DNA of 64,000 bases from Pseudomonadota bacterium (GTDB taxonomy: Bacteria; Pseudomonadota; Gammaproteobacteria; Pseudomonadales; Oceanobacteraceae): positions 1-64,000 of the forward strand of contig JAIXHJ010000007.1 of the NCBI GenBank assembly GCA_030145845.1, in the 5' to 3' direction. A model generated the notes under the pieces. The model ran no database searches. It was not told where the DNA came from and saw only the letters and a program-made list of their open reading frames with translations. Made by a program: the position numbers and the translations under genes. Position 1 is the stretch's first letter, and the number at the start of each line of letters is the position of its first letter. Of the stretch, positions 20,095 to 30,571 are shown in pieces.

Positions 20095-21357
20095 ATGAAT
20101 CTTTCTGACCTGAAACTGAAGTCCGTTCCTGAATTGCTGGAAATTGCCCGTGAAATGGGACTGGATAACGTCAGCCGTACCCGCAAGCAGGATATTATTT
20201 TCACCATCCTGAAGCATCACGCCAAAAGCGGCGAAGATATCTACGGTGATGGCGTACTCGAAATTCTGCAGGATGGCTTCGGTTTCCTGCGCAGTGCCAA
20301 CAGCTCTTATCTGGCCGGCCCGGATGACATTTATGTCTCCCCCAGTCAGATCCGCCGCTTCAACCTGCGCAAGGGTGATGAAGTTGCCGGTAAAATCCGG
20401 CCGCCGAAAGAAGGCGAGCGTTATTTTGCCCTGCTGAAAGTCAACCAGATCAACGGCGACAAGCCGGAAAACACCAAGAACAAAGTTCTGTTCGAAAACC
20501 TGACCCCACTGTTCCCGCAGGAGCGTTTCGTACTCGAACAGGGTAATGGTTCCACCGAAGACCTTTCTTCCCGGGTTCTGGATCTGACAGCACCGATCGG
20601 TAAAGGTCAGCGCGGCCTGATCGTGGCACCGCCGAAAGCGGGTAAAACCATGCTGCTGCAGACCATTGCTCAGTCCATCACCCGTAATAGTCCGGAAAGC
20701 GACCTGATCGTCCTGCTGATTGATGAGCGTCCGGAAGAAGTGACCGAAATGAAACGTTCGGTACGCGGTGAAGTGGTTGCCTCCACCTTTGATGAGCCAC
20801 CGGCCCGTCACGTTCAGGTGGCCGAGATGGTCATCGAAAAAGCCAAACGTCTGGTTGAACACAAACGCGACGTGGTGATCCTGCTCGACTCCATTACCCG
20901 TCTGGCGCGTGCTTACAACACCGTTGTACCGTCCTCCGGTAAAGTACTGACCGGTGGTGTGGACGCCAACGCACTGGAAAAACCAAAGCGTTTCTTCGGT
21001 GCTGCCCGTAATGTCGAAGAAGGTGGTTCACTGACCATTATCGCGACCGCTCTGGTGGATACCGGCTCCAAAATGGACGAGGTTATTTACGAAGAGTTCA
21101 AAGGTACCGGTAACCAGGAACTGCACCTTGACCGTAAGATTGCGGAAAAACGCATCTACCCGGCCATCAACATCCGCCGCTCCGGTACCCGCCGTGAAGA
21201 TATGATGTTTGATGAGATGTCATTGCAGCGTCTGTGGATTCTGCGTCGCCTGCTGACCGAAATGGAAGATGTGGCTGCGATTGAGTTCCTGCTCGATAAA
21301 CTGCGTCAGACCAAAACCAATGACGAGTTCTTCGACAGCATGCGCGGCGGCAAATAA
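20095..21357 (+). CDS. rho: transcription termination factor Rho
   Basis: 420 residues, matching E. coli Rho (419). The N-terminal helical and cold-shock-like RNA-binding domain carries GFGFLRS (about 62). The ATPase core has Walker [12 protein letters not shown] (about 180), Walker [16 protein letters not shown], the Q-loop [12 protein letters not shown], and the R-loop region. It is a hexameric RNA helicase that ends transcription at Rho-dependent sites. It begins [18 protein letters not shown] as expected and is separately transcribed from trxA. Confidence 0.98.
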   Translation: MNLSDLKLKSVPELLEIAREMGLDNVSRTRKQDIIFTILKHHAKSGEDIYGDGVLEILQDGFGFLRSANSSYLAGPDDIYVSPSQIRRFNLRKGDEVAGKIRPPKEGERYFALLKVNQINGDKPENTKNKVLFENLTPLFPQERFVLEQGNGSTEDLSSRVLDLTAPIGKGQRGLIVAPPKAGKTMLLQTIAQSITRNSPESDLIVLLIDERPEEVTEMKRSVRGEVVASTFDEPPARHVQVAEMVIEKAKRLVEHKRDVVILLDSITRLARAYNTVVPSSGKVLTGGVDANALEKPKRFFGAARNVEEGGSLTIIATALVDTGSKMDEVIYEEFKGTGNQELHLDRKIAEKRIYPAINIRRSGTRREDMMFDEMSLQRLWILRRLLTEMEDVAAIEFLLDKLRQTKTNDEFFDSMRGGK

Positions 21358-21374
21358 GCCATCGCCGGCAGACA

Positions 21375-21404
21375 GAAAAGGCCTCCCTGTGAGGCCTTTT
21401 TTTA
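21375..21404. terminator. rho terminator, shared with convergent cyaA
   Basis: Stem GGCCTC/GAGGCC with a 5-nt loop, preceded by A4 and followed by T7 on the plus strand. The A-run reads as T-run on the minus strand, so it may serve cyaA too. It touches the cyaA stop codon. Confidence 0.8.
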
Positions 21405-24203
21405 TGCTTCGCGGATAGCCCCGCCACGCCCGCGCAGATCTTTCAGCGCCTGCATCAGACGGTTTTCCAGCCGCTGTTTAACCTGCAGGTGCTCGATCAT
21501 ATTCTGACTGTCCGGCAGCTCAACATCGGTCAGAAACAGCGGATACGACAGATGACTGCCGCGCCGCGCCAGCACTTCCTGCACGACTTCCCGGTGCAGA
21601 TCAGCACCATATTCCCACGGGCTGAACTCCATGCCGTCGCAGTAAAAGGTTTCCTGCTGGTGATTGTCCAGCACCGCCCGCAGATCGAGCACGCTGTTCT
21701 GCACCGGCAGATCCGGAATGCGCCGCCGGATCAGCTCAAAATCATAACTCTGATGGCGGTGGCGCAGCTCATAAAGCAGAATTTTGCGCGGCTGGCTGCG
21801 CCCATCCTGACGCTGCCAGCGCAGATCCACCTGACGCAGGAAACGCAGTACCGGCAGCAGCCAGTGCTGGCTGCTGCCTTCGGTCTCGGGCCACTGCTGA
21901 TGCAGCAACGCGCCTTTTTCATCCAGAAAGTACAGATAGAGCCGGTCATCCCGGCGCCAGTAAAAGAGTTGCCACACCCCGGCTCTGGCCTGCTCAAACA
22001 CCAGCCGCAGCGGGCTGCTCAGCAATGCAGAACGGTCAAGGGTATAGCCGATAAACTGACGCTGTGGACGCGCCAGCAGCGCCAGCAGCTTGGTCGGTGA
22101 GTCCGCCACCCGCAGCTCCATCTCTTTGCCATCCTGTTCCAGCAGATACCAGGTTTCGGCGGCTTCAATCAGGTAAGGCGATTTCGGCTGCTGCAGAAAA
22201 TGCTGCAGCACATCCTCCAGCAACTGCTCCACCCGCAGACGGATAGCGCTGGCGCGCGAGGCGCAGTAACAGTGAACACTCCACGCCGGCCAGCCATCGC
22301 GGGCCGCCAGTGGCTGCTGCTGCAGCATGCTCTGCAGACACTGCATCATGCCGGCATCGCCACTGAAGCGCTGCACCAGCCATTCCCCCCAGCTGTTGAC
22401 CGTTATCAGATCAATGGTCTGAATCAGATTTTCACGCGCCGAACTGTAACCCAGTGCATCGTCGCGGTTGCTCAGTTTCTGCATGCCGCGGCGGCTGAGT
22501 TCATGCTGCGGATCGACACCGGCATTGACCATCAGAAACCACTGCAGTGGCTGTGCCGGCTGCATGAAATCCTGACTCTGCGGATGGTAAGGCTCAATGG
22601 CCCGTACCACCTGGCTGATTTCTTTCAGCTCATACTGGCTGAGCGGGTTATGTGTCGGGTAGATGGCGAAACGGGTGTAATTTTCCAGCAGCCCGTTCAC
22701 CCGGGCAAAGCACAGCAGCTCCACCAGACTGGGCGACTGCCGCAGCACCTGTTCATGCTCCAGCTGTTCGTTATCGCTGCGGTAAAACACCCCGGGAATC
22801 AGCTGCCAGATGTTACGCTTCAGATTCAGCGCCAGCTTTTCCTGCCCCAGCGAACGGACAATGCCGGGATTGATGTCCATAATCTTGCCCGGCCGGTTAT
22901 CAAACGCCGCATACAGGCGGTTGCCCAGGGTACGGGTGTCCTGGCGGCTGATCAGCAGGCGCGGGGCGTATTTCTGACTGAAGGCCGCCAGAAAGCGGTA
23001 ACTGCTGAGCATCTCACTGATCAGCGCATTGCGTTCGCGGGCCACCTTCAGCGGCGACCACTGTGGCCGCTGATCCAGTTCCTGCAGATAGTCCGCACTC
23101 CAGCCCCAGCTCTGACACAGTGCCTGCAGGGTTTCCGCACGCCAGCTGTTGCGCTGACTGCGGCTCAGCTCTGACAGCGGCAGCCGCGCCTTGTAGTAAA
23201 ACGCCCGCCGTGCCAGCTGCACCCGTTCGGTATTGCCTTCACGTTCCAGCTGCGCCGTCAGACGCGCCAGCATCAGCAGGTAGGCATCGTTATTTTCTGC
23301 ATCGCTGCAGCCGTTATGCACCTGCTCTTTCAGGTCCCAGCACAGCGGGCGGATATTCGGATACTGCGCCGCGTAGTGGCGGGTGATCAGCAGTTTCAGC
23401 AGTGACTTGTACGGGTCATGCAGCCCTTTGTTGAGCTGCCACAGACCGGCACCGACAAATTCTGACGGCGCGATACCGGGCATGGCGCCGAAATCGAGCC
23501 AGTGGTCCGCATTCACCCGGTGGTTGTGCACCAGCGCCTGCCAGAAGGCATCGGCCCTCCGTTCTTCGGCGTTGGGAATCAGCCACCAGCGCGGCTGGCG
23601 GCCGGCCAGCCACAGCGCACTGCGGTAAAACTCATCCAGCAGCAGACCATGCTGGGTACTGCCACAGTCATCGCCATCGGCGGTCTGACTCTGTCCGGCG
23701 CGGAACTCACTCAGGTTCATCAGGAAGATATGCAGCTCCGCCCCCTGCGACGCCGCCCACTGTTCCAGCAGCTGACATTTCTGGCGCAGCCCTTCCAGCT
23801 CGGCCGCCGCCAGCTGCTCGCTGTAACACAGCCAGACATCCATATCCGACGACCGGGCCTGGGCCAGCGAACCCAGACTGCCCATCAGGTACAGACCACT
23901 GATCTGCCGGGGATTAAAGCCACGCGGCAGCTGCACCCCCCGGGCAATGCTCTGCAGGCTCTGCAGCTGCTGTTCTGCCGGGGTGAAATGGGCAATGCCA
24001 CAGGGTACAGCGTGACTGATAAAACCCGGCATGGCCGGGTGATTGAGATGCAACAGCAGGGGCAGCACGTCGAGTACGACCTGCTGGCGGCTGGTCATCA
24101 GGCTGCGGGCAACCTTCAGGCGCGCTCCGTTCAGATGCAGGAACGCCTTATGCCACTGATGAACCTGTTGCTGGGTAAGCGGACTGTCGATGGCGGGTAT
24201 CAT
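21402..24203 (-). CDS. cyaA: class I adenylate cyclase
   Basis: 933 residues. The N-terminal half carries the class I catalytic nucleotidyltransferase signature GSLGSLAQARSSDMDVWLCY (about 110-130; GS plus DxD), and an early stretch LLLHLNHPAMPGF typical of the family. The C-terminal half is the regulatory region that in enterobacteria responds to glucose PTS status. It makes cAMP from ATP; CpdA encoded in this window would degrade it. A TATACT element lies only 6 nt upstream of the ATG, so the transcript could be nearly leaderless, and a perfect 8-bp inverted repeat lies just beyond. Confidence 0.93.
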   Translation of the reverse strand: MIPAIDSPLTQQQVHQWHKAFLHLNGARLKVARSLMTSRQQVVLDVLPLLLHLNHPAMPGFISHAVPCGIAHFTPAEQQLQSLQSIARGVQLPRGFNPRQISGLYLMGSLGSLAQARSSDMDVWLCYSEQLAAAELEGLRQKCQLLEQWAASQGAELHIFLMNLSEFRAGQSQTADGDDCGSTQHGLLLDEFYRSALWLAGRQPRWWLIPNAEERRADAFWQALVHNHRVNADHWLDFGAMPGIAPSEFVGAGLWQLNKGLHDPYKSLLKLLITRHYAAQYPNIRPLCWDLKEQVHNGCSDAENNDAYLLMLARLTAQLEREGNTERVQLARRAFYYKARLPLSELSRSQRNSWRAETLQALCQSWGWSADYLQELDQRPQWSPLKVARERNALISEMLSSYRFLAAFSQKYAPRLLISRQDTRTLGNRLYAAFDNRPGKIMDINPGIVRSLGQEKLALNLKRNIWQLIPGVFYRSDNEQLEHEQVLRQSPSLVELLCFARVNGLLENYTRFAIYPTHNPLSQYELKEISQVVRAIEPYHPQSQDFMQPAQPLQWFLMVNAGVDPQHELSRRGMQKLSNRDDALGYSSARENLIQTIDLITVNSWGEWLVQRFSGDAGMMQCLQSMLQQQPLAARDGWPAWSVHCYCASRASAIRLRVEQLLEDVLQHFLQQPKSPYLIEAAETWYLLEQDGKEMELRVADSPTKLLALLARPQRQFIGYTLDRSALLSSPLRLVFEQARAGVWQLFYWRRDDRLYLYFLDEKGALLHQQWPETEGSSQHWLLPVLRFLRQVDLRWQRQDGRSQPRKILLYELRHRHQSYDFELIRRRIPDLPVQNSVLDLRAVLDNHQQETFYCDGMEFSPWEYGADLHREVVQEVLARRGSHLSYPLFLTDVELPDSQNMIEHLQVKQRLENRLMQALKDLRGRGGAIREA

Positions 24204-24209
24204 CTACCC

Positions 24210-24240
24210 AGTATAGACCGCCATCCGGGAAAGGATGGCG
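24210..24240 (-). promoter_or_regulatory. cyaA -10 element with adjacent perfect dyad
   Basis: TATACT (24210-24215) is followed after GGGTAG by the cyaA ATG. An inverted repeat CGCCATCC/GGATGGCG (24219-24226 and 24233-24240) covers the spacer/-35 position. No T-run follows on either strand, so an operator is more likely than a terminator. Confidence 0.45.
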
Positions 24241-24324
24241 TCAAAAGACGCAGTGAACACGGTTCCGGCCGGCAATCACTGCCGTGCCGGAAGCGGGCTC
24301 AGGATCTGCGCAGGCAATGCCTGC

Positions 24325-25182
24325 TTACTTCATCAGCGCCTGCACATAGTTCGGCAGGGCAAAGGCGGCCACATGGACGTCCGCGTTGTAGTAACGGGTT
24401 TCGATCGCAGAAGCCTCCAGCCGCTGCCGGATCTGTTCTGCTGTCTGGCGACGCAGACCGGCGTCATCACTGGCCCAGGCCAGGGTCATAAAGCCACCGA
24501 CGTAGGTCGGTACCGGCATCACATAGAAGCTGGTGTCGTTATACAGTCTGCTCAGACGTGTGTAGGTGTTGCTGATTTCTTCGCCCTGCATAAACGGCAC
24601 GCCGTTCTGCGCCACCATAATACCGCCTTCCGCCAGACAGTTATTTTTCTCGTCGGCGTAGAAATCGGAGGTGAACAGGACTTCCCCCGGACCGATCGGG
24701 TCGGTGGAGTCGGAGATAATGACGTCGAATTTTTCTTTGCAGTTGGCAACAAATTCCTTGCCGTCAGCGATCACCAGATTCAGGCGTACATCATCGAAGG
24801 CACCCTGAGAATGGCGCGGGAAATATTCCTTACACATTTCCACCACGCTGGCGTCGATTTCCACCTGAGTCACATGCTCAATGTTTTTGTGGCGCATCAC
24901 CTCACGCACGATACCACCATCACCGCCACCGATGATCAGCACCCGTTTCGGGTCCGGGTGCGCAAACAGCGGCACATGAACCATCATTTCGTGATAGATG
25001 AATTCGTCTTTTTCGGTGGTCTGCACCACACCATCCAGCAGCATCACGCGGCCCATAAAAGGCGTTTCCACGATTTCCAGATGCTGGTGTTCGGTTTTCA
25101 CCTCAAACAATTGCTCAGTGACAGTGAATGACTGTGCATAGCCATCGTACAGGGTTTCGGAAACGACTTTCTTCTCAGACAT
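24325..25182 (-). CDS. speE: spermidine synthase (polyamine aminopropyltransferase)
   Basis: 285 residues. It transfers aminopropyl from decarboxylated S-adenosylmethionine to putrescine. The motifs are intact: N-terminal beta domain with EHQHLEIVETPFMGRVMLLDG, nucleotide loop GGGDGGIVREVMRH (about 80), and active-site DSTDPIGPG (about 155). No speD lies beside it in this window. A second, altered SpeE-like gene sits near argA. The promoter-like TATACT lies about 37 nt upstream. Confidence 0.94.
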   Translation of the reverse strand: MSEKKVVSETLYDGYAQSFTVTEQLFEVKTEHQHLEIVETPFMGRVMLLDGVVQTTEKDEFIYHEMMVHVPLFAHPDPKRVLIIGGGDGGIVREVMRHKNIEHVTQVEIDASVVEMCKEYFPRHSQGAFDDVRLNLVIADGKEFVANCKEKFDVIISDSTDPIGPGEVLFTSDFYADEKNNCLAEGGIMVAQNGVPFMQGEEISNTYTRLSRLYNDTSFYVMPVPTYVGGFMTLAWASDDAGLRRQTAEQIRQRLEASAIETRYYNADVHVAAFALPNYVQALMK

Positions 25183-25218
25183 AGGGGCACCTGTGCTTCG
25201 GATTATTCAGGGGGCGGG

Positions 25219-25224
25219 AGTATA
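25219..25224 (-). promoter_or_regulatory. candidate -10 element for speE
   Basis: TATACT on the minus strand, about 37 nt before the speE start, in the context GTTATACTCCC. A nearly identical GCTATACTCCC precedes parE. No clear -35. Confidence 0.35.
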
Positions 25225-25292
25225 ACGGATCAGCCGCGGGCCGCCAGCGCCTGCACACGGATTAACCGGCAGTAGGCCCTGGCGCCGGCCAT

Positions 25293-27554
25293 TTATCCGT
25301 CTTTGCTGACCACTTCCATGGCGTCCACATTCTGGAAGCCACGCGGCAGCTTGTTACCACGGCGGCCACGCTCACCGAGATAATGCTCAAGGTCAGCGAA
25401 CTTCATTTTCAGATGACGCTTACCGGCAAAAATCAGCAGCGTATCGTCCTGACCAAAGGCCACGGCACCGACCATCAGCTCTTCCCGGGCGGCGGCCCGG
25501 GCACTGTTGATGCTGATCATCTTGTTGCCTTTACCGCGCGCCATCTGTGGCAGATCCGCCGCCGGGAACACCAGCATGCGGCCTTCGTTACTGACCGCGG
25601 CAATCCAGGATTTTTCCGGGTCAGCGATGGCAGCCGGATTCAGCACGCGGGCATTGTCGGGCACGGTGATCAGGTTCTTACCGGCTTTGTTTTTGCTCTG
25701 CATATCGGCAATGGTACCGATAAAGCCGTAACCGGCATCGGTACCGAGCAGATACTGGTCGTCATCCTTACCCATCAGCGCGGCAATAAAGCTGCTGCCC
25801 GGCGGCGGGTTCAGACGCCCGGTCAGGGGTTCGCCCTGACCCCGGGCAGACGGCAGGGTATGTGCCTGCAGACTGTAGGAACGGCCGGTGGTATCAAGGA
25901 AAATCGCATTCTGATTCGACTTGCCCTGCGCACTCATCAGGAATTTATCCCCCGACTTGTAGCTCAGGTTCTCAGCGTCGATATCATGGCCTTTGGCCGC
26001 CCGTACCCAGCCTTTATCCGACAGCACGATGGTTACCGGATCGGCGGACACCAGCTCGGTTTCGCTGAAAGCACGGGCTTCACCGCGGACCACCACCGGC
26101 GAGCGGCGGTCATCACCGAATTCTTCGGCATCCGCAGTGATTTCTTTTTTGATCAGGGTTTTCAGGCGGCGCTCAGAACCCAGGGTTTTTTCCAGGTATT
26201 CGCGCTCTTTTTCCAGCTCGTCCTGTTCACCGCGGATTTTCATTTCCTCAAGTTTGGCCAGATGGCGCAGTTTTAACTCGAGGATGGCTTCTGCCTGAAT
26301 ATCGCTGATGCCGAAGCGCTGCATCAGTACCGGCTTGGGTTCGTCTTCACGACGGATGATTTCGATCACCTCGTCGATATTGAGGAAGGCCACCAGCAGA
26401 CCTTCGAGGATATGCAGCCGCGCCAGCACCTTATCGAGGCGGAACTGCAGCCGGCGGCGCACGGTTTCGGTACGGTAGGTCAGCCACTCGCTGAGCATGA
26501 CCTTCAGGTCTTTCACCTGTGGCCGGCCATCGAGGCCGATCACATTCATGTTCACGCGGTAATTGCGTTCCAGATCCGTGGTGGCGAACAGGTGCGCCAT
26601 CACAGCATCGGTATCCACGCGGTTGGATTTCGGCACGATCACCAGACGGGTCGGGTTTTCATGGTCAGATTCATCGCGCAGATCCGTCACCAGTGGCAGC
26701 TTCTTGGCCTGCATCTGAGCGGCAATCTGTTCCAGAATTTTCGCTCCGGACACCTGATGCGGCAGCGCGGTGATGACGATATCGCCGTCTTCCTTATGGT
26801 AAACGGCGCGCATTCTGACGCTGCCACGACCGTCGCGGTACAGCTTACGCAGCTCATCGCGCGGCGTGATGATTTCAGCATCGGTGGGGAAATCCGGGGC
26901 GATCACATGCTCGCACAGGCCATCCACATCCACCGACGGCTCATCCAGCAGGCGGATACAGGCGCTGGCCACTTCGCGGATATTATGCGGCGGAATGTCG
27001 GTGGCCATCCCCACCGCAATGCCTGTGGTGCCGTTCAGCAGCACATTCGGCAGACGCGCCGGCAGGGTGCAGGGTTCGTCCATGGTGCCATCAAAGTTAG
27101 GCTGCCATTCCACGGTGCCCTGACCCAGTTCACTGAGCAGCACTTCGGAGAACTTGGCCAGCTTGGCTTCGGTGTAACGCATGGCGGCAAAGGATTTCGG
27201 ATCATCCGGTGCCCCCCAGTTGCCCTGACCGTCGACCAGCGGATAACGGTAAGAGAACGGTTGCGCCATCAGAACCATGGCCTCATAACAGGCGCTGTCG
27301 CCGTGCGGGTGATACTTACCCAGCACGTCACCCACGGTACGGGCAGATTTCTTGTACTTGGCCGTGTGTTTCAGACCGAGTTCGCTCATGGCGTAAATGA
27401 TGCGGCGCTGTACCGGCTTCAGGCCATCCCCGACGTGTGGTAACGCGCGGTCAAGGATGACGTACATGGAATAGTTAAGGTAAGCGTTCTCGGTGTACTG
27501 CTTCAGCGACTGACGTTCGACGCCGTCGTCGGTGTAACTGATCTGATCTGTCAT
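25293..27554 (-). CDS. parC: DNA topoisomerase IV subunit A
   Basis: About 753 residues (E. coli ParC 752). With ParE it decatenates daughter chromosomes. The quinolone-determining segment [16 protein letters not shown] (about 80-95) has the wild-type-like Ser and Glu. The catalytic Tyr is in AMRYTEAKL (about 120). The long coiled coil and the shortened C-terminal beta-pinwheel without a GyrA box fit ParC, not GyrA. The start [17 protein letters not shown] is chosen over an upstream extension with no family resemblance. parE lies on the same strand upstream, with a GGDEF-EAL gene between. Confidence 0.95.
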   Translation of the reverse strand: MTDQISYTDDGVERQSLKQYTENAYLNYSMYVILDRALPHVGDGLKPVQRRIIYAMSELGLKHTAKYKKSARTVGDVLGKYHPHGDSACYEAMVLMAQPFSYRYPLVDGQGNWGAPDDPKSFAAMRYTEAKLAKFSEVLLSELGQGTVEWQPNFDGTMDEPCTLPARLPNVLLNGTTGIAVGMATDIPPHNIREVASACIRLLDEPSVDVDGLCEHVIAPDFPTDAEIITPRDELRKLYRDGRGSVRMRAVYHKEDGDIVITALPHQVSGAKILEQIAAQMQAKKLPLVTDLRDESDHENPTRLVIVPKSNRVDTDAVMAHLFATTDLERNYRVNMNVIGLDGRPQVKDLKVMLSEWLTYRTETVRRRLQFRLDKVLARLHILEGLLVAFLNIDEVIEIIRREDEPKPVLMQRFGISDIQAEAILELKLRHLAKLEEMKIRGEQDELEKEREYLEKTLGSERRLKTLIKKEITADAEEFGDDRRSPVVVRGEARAFSETELVSADPVTIVLSDKGWVRAAKGHDIDAENLSYKSGDKFLMSAQGKSNQNAIFLDTTGRSYSLQAHTLPSARGQGEPLTGRLNPPPGSSFIAALMGKDDDQYLLGTDAGYGFIGTIADMQSKNKAGKNLITVPDNARVLNPAAIADPEKSWIAAVSNEGRMLVFPAADLPQMARGKGNKMISINSARAAAREELMVGAVAFGQDDTLLIFAGKRHLKMKFADLEHYLGERGRRGNKLPRGFQNVDAMEVVSKDG

Positions 27555-27610
27555 AGGGGTGCAGAGCCAGGGTCGGATGATAAACAACCCGGATTGTGAC
27601 TGACAGAAGC

Positions 27611-27630
27611 GCTGAGGACAATGCCTCAGC
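27611..27630. repeat. perfect 7-bp hairpin upstream of parC
   Basis: GCTGAGG/CCTCAGC with a 6-nt loop lies between the GGDEF-EAL stop and the parC start. No T-run follows on the minus strand, so it may be an attenuator or operator, not a terminator. The rest of this 159-bp gap shows nothing clear. Confidence 0.35.
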
Positions 27631-27713
27631 CATTGTCTGCCACTGGCGCCGGCCGGAAATGTGGAGGGTGACCCTTGTTTTTCACGCACAAGGCGTCGCG
27701 GCCGGAAGCGGGA

Positions 27714-30521
27714 TTATTGTTCGCGGTACATCAGGTACAGTTCTTCGCCACTGACCGGGCGCGCATAATAATAACCCTGCACCCATTCACAGCCGATGCG
27801 CTGCAGGGTCCGTTCCTGTTCCTGATTTTCCACCCCTTCGGCAACTACGGTCAGGCCCAGGCTTTTCGACATCAGGACAATGGCGCGGACAATTTCATAA
27901 TCGTTCACATCATCATTGATATCGCGGATAAAGGACTGGTCAATTTTCACCACCGTCACCGGCATGGATTTGATTTTACTCAATGACGAATAGCCGGTGC
28001 CGAAATCATCAATCGCAAACTCCACGCCCATGGTGCGCAGCTGCTGGATCTGCTGCGATACTTCGGTGGTGCCGGACATCATCAGACTTTCAGTCACTTC
28101 CAGCTCCAGCCAGCGCGGGTCAAACGACAGGTGTTCCATAATGCCGGCAATGGTGTCGGCAAACGAGGCATTGATCTGCACCGCCGATACATTCACCGCC
28201 AGCTTTTCCAGCATCAGTCCCTGCTCGCGCCAGAACAGGAACTGCTGGCAGGCGGATTTAACCACCCAGTAACCAATTTCGATAATCATGCCGCTGGTTT
28301 CTGCCAGCGGAATAAATTCCAGTGGTGAAATCATTCCGCGCACCGGGTGCGGCCAGCGCAGCAGCGCTTCCACCCGCCGCGGCTGTTTTTCACCGGTGCG
28401 GAACTGAGGCTGGTAATTCAGGGTAAATTCATGGGATTCCAGTGCCGAACGTAAATCCTGTTCCAGAGACATGCGCGAGTGAATGCTGTCGGTCAGTTCA
28501 CGCTCATAATGGCAGTAGCGGTTACGGCCTAATTCCTTGGCTTTATGCAGAGCCGCATCGGCGTTGCGGATCAGCTCATCCACTGTAGTGCCGTGCTGTG
28601 GATAAATACTGATACCAGCACTGGCAAACACACTCAGCAGGTGGCCCTGCAGACTGTAAGGCATGGAGATCACCTGCAGCAGCTGATCGCATTTTTCCTG
28701 AATTTTTTCCACCGAGTCGACCTGCGTCAGCACCACCACAAATTCATCGCCACCCAGCCGTGAACAGATATCCGAATCGCGGACATTGTTGTGCAGACGA
28801 TGCGCCACATCCTTCAGCAGCAGATCACCGATATCATGACCAATGGTGTCATTAATATCCTTGAAACGGTCGAGGTCGAGAAAAATCACCGCCAGTGAAT
28901 CACCGCGGCGGCGGGAAATCTGCAGCGCATATTCGAGCTTTTTATTCAGCAGCAGACGGTTGGGCAGGCCGGTGAGAACATCGTGGTGAGCAATATGCTC
29001 AAGATTTTCCTGTGCTTTTTTCAGTTCGGTAATATCCCGGCTTAAACCGAACACGCCCACCAGCTCACCGCTTTTATCGAAGATCGGGGTTTTCTGGGTT
29101 TCCAGCAGCAGCGCCGAACCATCAACGCCATACACCCACTCTTCGTTGCGGCTGACGGCTTTTCTGGCCAGCGCATCATTGTCTTTCTGGCGGAAGAAAT
29201 CAGCGGTGTCCTGATCAAACAGTTCGTAATCCGTTTTGCCCACCGGGTCGGCACCGAAAAATGAACTGAAGCGGACGTTGCAGAACACATAACGACCCTG
29301 CAGATCCTTGTAAAACACCAGATCGGGAATGGAATCGAGCACATTTTTCATCAGCTCGGTACGCTCATCCAGCTGCGCATCGCTCAGCCGGCGGCGGCGC
29401 ATTTCCGACCAGAACAGCATCACCGCCGCCAGCAGTAACACCGCCACCGATACCGCCAGCGCAATCAGACTGCGGTAGGTTTCCCAGAAACCAGCCTGAC
29501 TGTTGAGCAGCACCGCGTCCACCGGCAGGTTGTCGGCGGCAATGCCGAAACCTTCCAGCACCGCAGTATCCGCCATGGTCAGATGATCCCCATGCCATTC
29601 CACCGCCAGATCATCCGGTGACACCCCGGACAGTACCAGTGCCGCCAGCTCGGTTGCCCGCCGGGCACTGCGGTCAATATCCACCACCACGCCACCGGCC
29701 AGCCCCTGACCGATGCCATGCGGCCACAGATGCCAGACCGGCGACTGCGCATGAGCCGCTATAAAATTGACCGCCTGCTGAAACGGGCGCCGCTCCCCTT
29801 CGCGGTCAGCACGTGCCGACAGCAGCAGCAGCGGCTGCCGGTCAACCGCCGCCAGAGCCTCGCCCAGTTCTTCCCAGCTCTGTGAGGCGAGGGAATGCAG
29901 CTGCAGTTCTTCATTGAGGCTGGAGGCGGCCTGGCGGATCAGCTGCAGGCGCGGTTCCCGCCCGGGCGAACCATCGGTAATCACATGCAGACGGGTAAAG
30001 CCCGGGTACAGGTAACGCATCAGAGCGATGTATTCGTATACCGGCAGGGACTCGTAAATTCCGGTGATGCCGCCTTTCATGCGCAGATCACGGATCAGAT
30101 CAGCATTCTCAGCGGCCAGAAACACCACCGGCGTGCCGGGAAACGGCCGCCCTTCCTCAGCCATCAGCTGCAGCGCCGCATCGCCGGCGGTCATCACCAG
30201 ATCAAAATGTTCGCCGTTGATCTGCTCCTTATCCTGCAGCAGCTGCCGGTAACTGCGCAGATAATCCTGACTGCCGCTGAAATCGGCATCCATATATTCG
30301 ACATGCAGGGTAACGGGATCAGGGTGGGCGCGGCTGAAACCATCCCCCACCGCCCGCACGATCTGCTGGGCAATGGGAAACATGGGTTCGTACGATAACA
30401 GCAGCAACACCTGCGGGGTGTGAGGCGGAGCGGCGACGGCATCATCCGCGGACACCGCACGGACAGAACTGACAGCCGTCAGTAACAGCAGAAATGTCAG
30501 CAGTCGCTTTCCTGATACCAT
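27714..30521 (-). CDS. membrane c-di-GMP protein: periplasmic-binding-like sensor, PAS, GGDEF, EAL
   Basis: 935 residues. Order: signal peptide (LLTFLLLLTAVSSVRA), a periplasmic region of about 300 residues resembling ABC sugar/substrate-binding (ABC_sub_bind-type) proteins, a membrane helix (SLIALAVSVAVLLLAAVMLF, about 355), PAS (about 395-510), GGDEF with intact RLGGDEFVVVL (about 589), and EAL with EALLRW (about 718), DDFGTGYSS, KIDQSF and AEGVE. Both active-site signatures look intact, so it could make or degrade c-di-GMP in response to a periplasmic ligand. It sits between parE and parC on the same strand; the 50-nt gap after parE suggests read-through. Confidence 0.88.
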   Translation of the reverse strand: MVSGKRLLTFLLLLTAVSSVRAVSADDAVAAPPHTPQVLLLLSYEPMFPIAQQIVRAVGDGFSRAHPDPVTLHVEYMDADFSGSQDYLRSYRQLLQDKEQINGEHFDLVMTAGDAALQLMAEEGRPFPGTPVVFLAAENADLIRDLRMKGGITGIYESLPVYEYIALMRYLYPGFTRLHVITDGSPGREPRLQLIRQAASSLNEELQLHSLASQSWEELGEALAAVDRQPLLLLSARADREGERRPFQQAVNFIAAHAQSPVWHLWPHGIGQGLAGGVVVDIDRSARRATELAALVLSGVSPDDLAVEWHGDHLTMADTAVLEGFGIAADNLPVDAVLLNSQAGFWETYRSLIALAVSVAVLLLAAVMLFWSEMRRRRLSDAQLDERTELMKNVLDSIPDLVFYKDLQGRYVFCNVRFSSFFGADPVGKTDYELFDQDTADFFRQKDNDALARKAVSRNEEWVYGVDGSALLLETQKTPIFDKSGELVGVFGLSRDITELKKAQENLEHIAHHDVLTGLPNRLLLNKKLEYALQISRRRGDSLAVIFLDLDRFKDINDTIGHDIGDLLLKDVAHRLHNNVRDSDICSRLGGDEFVVVLTQVDSVEKIQEKCDQLLQVISMPYSLQGHLLSVFASAGISIYPQHGTTVDELIRNADAALHKAKELGRNRYCHYERELTDSIHSRMSLEQDLRSALESHEFTLNYQPQFRTGEKQPRRVEALLRWPHPVRGMISPLEFIPLAETSGMIIEIGYWVVKSACQQFLFWREQGLMLEKLAVNVSAVQINASFADTIAGIMEHLSFDPRWLELEVTESLMMSGTTEVSQQIQQLRTMGVEFAIDDFGTGYSSLSKIKSMPVTVVKIDQSFIRDINDDVNDYEIVRAIVLMSKSLGLTVVAEGVENQEQERTLQRIGCEWVQGYYYARPVSGEELYLMYREQ

Positions 30522-30571
30522 ACAGGCGCCTCGTGATGGAGCATCAGTTCAGGTGGTGTCCCGGGCAGCGG

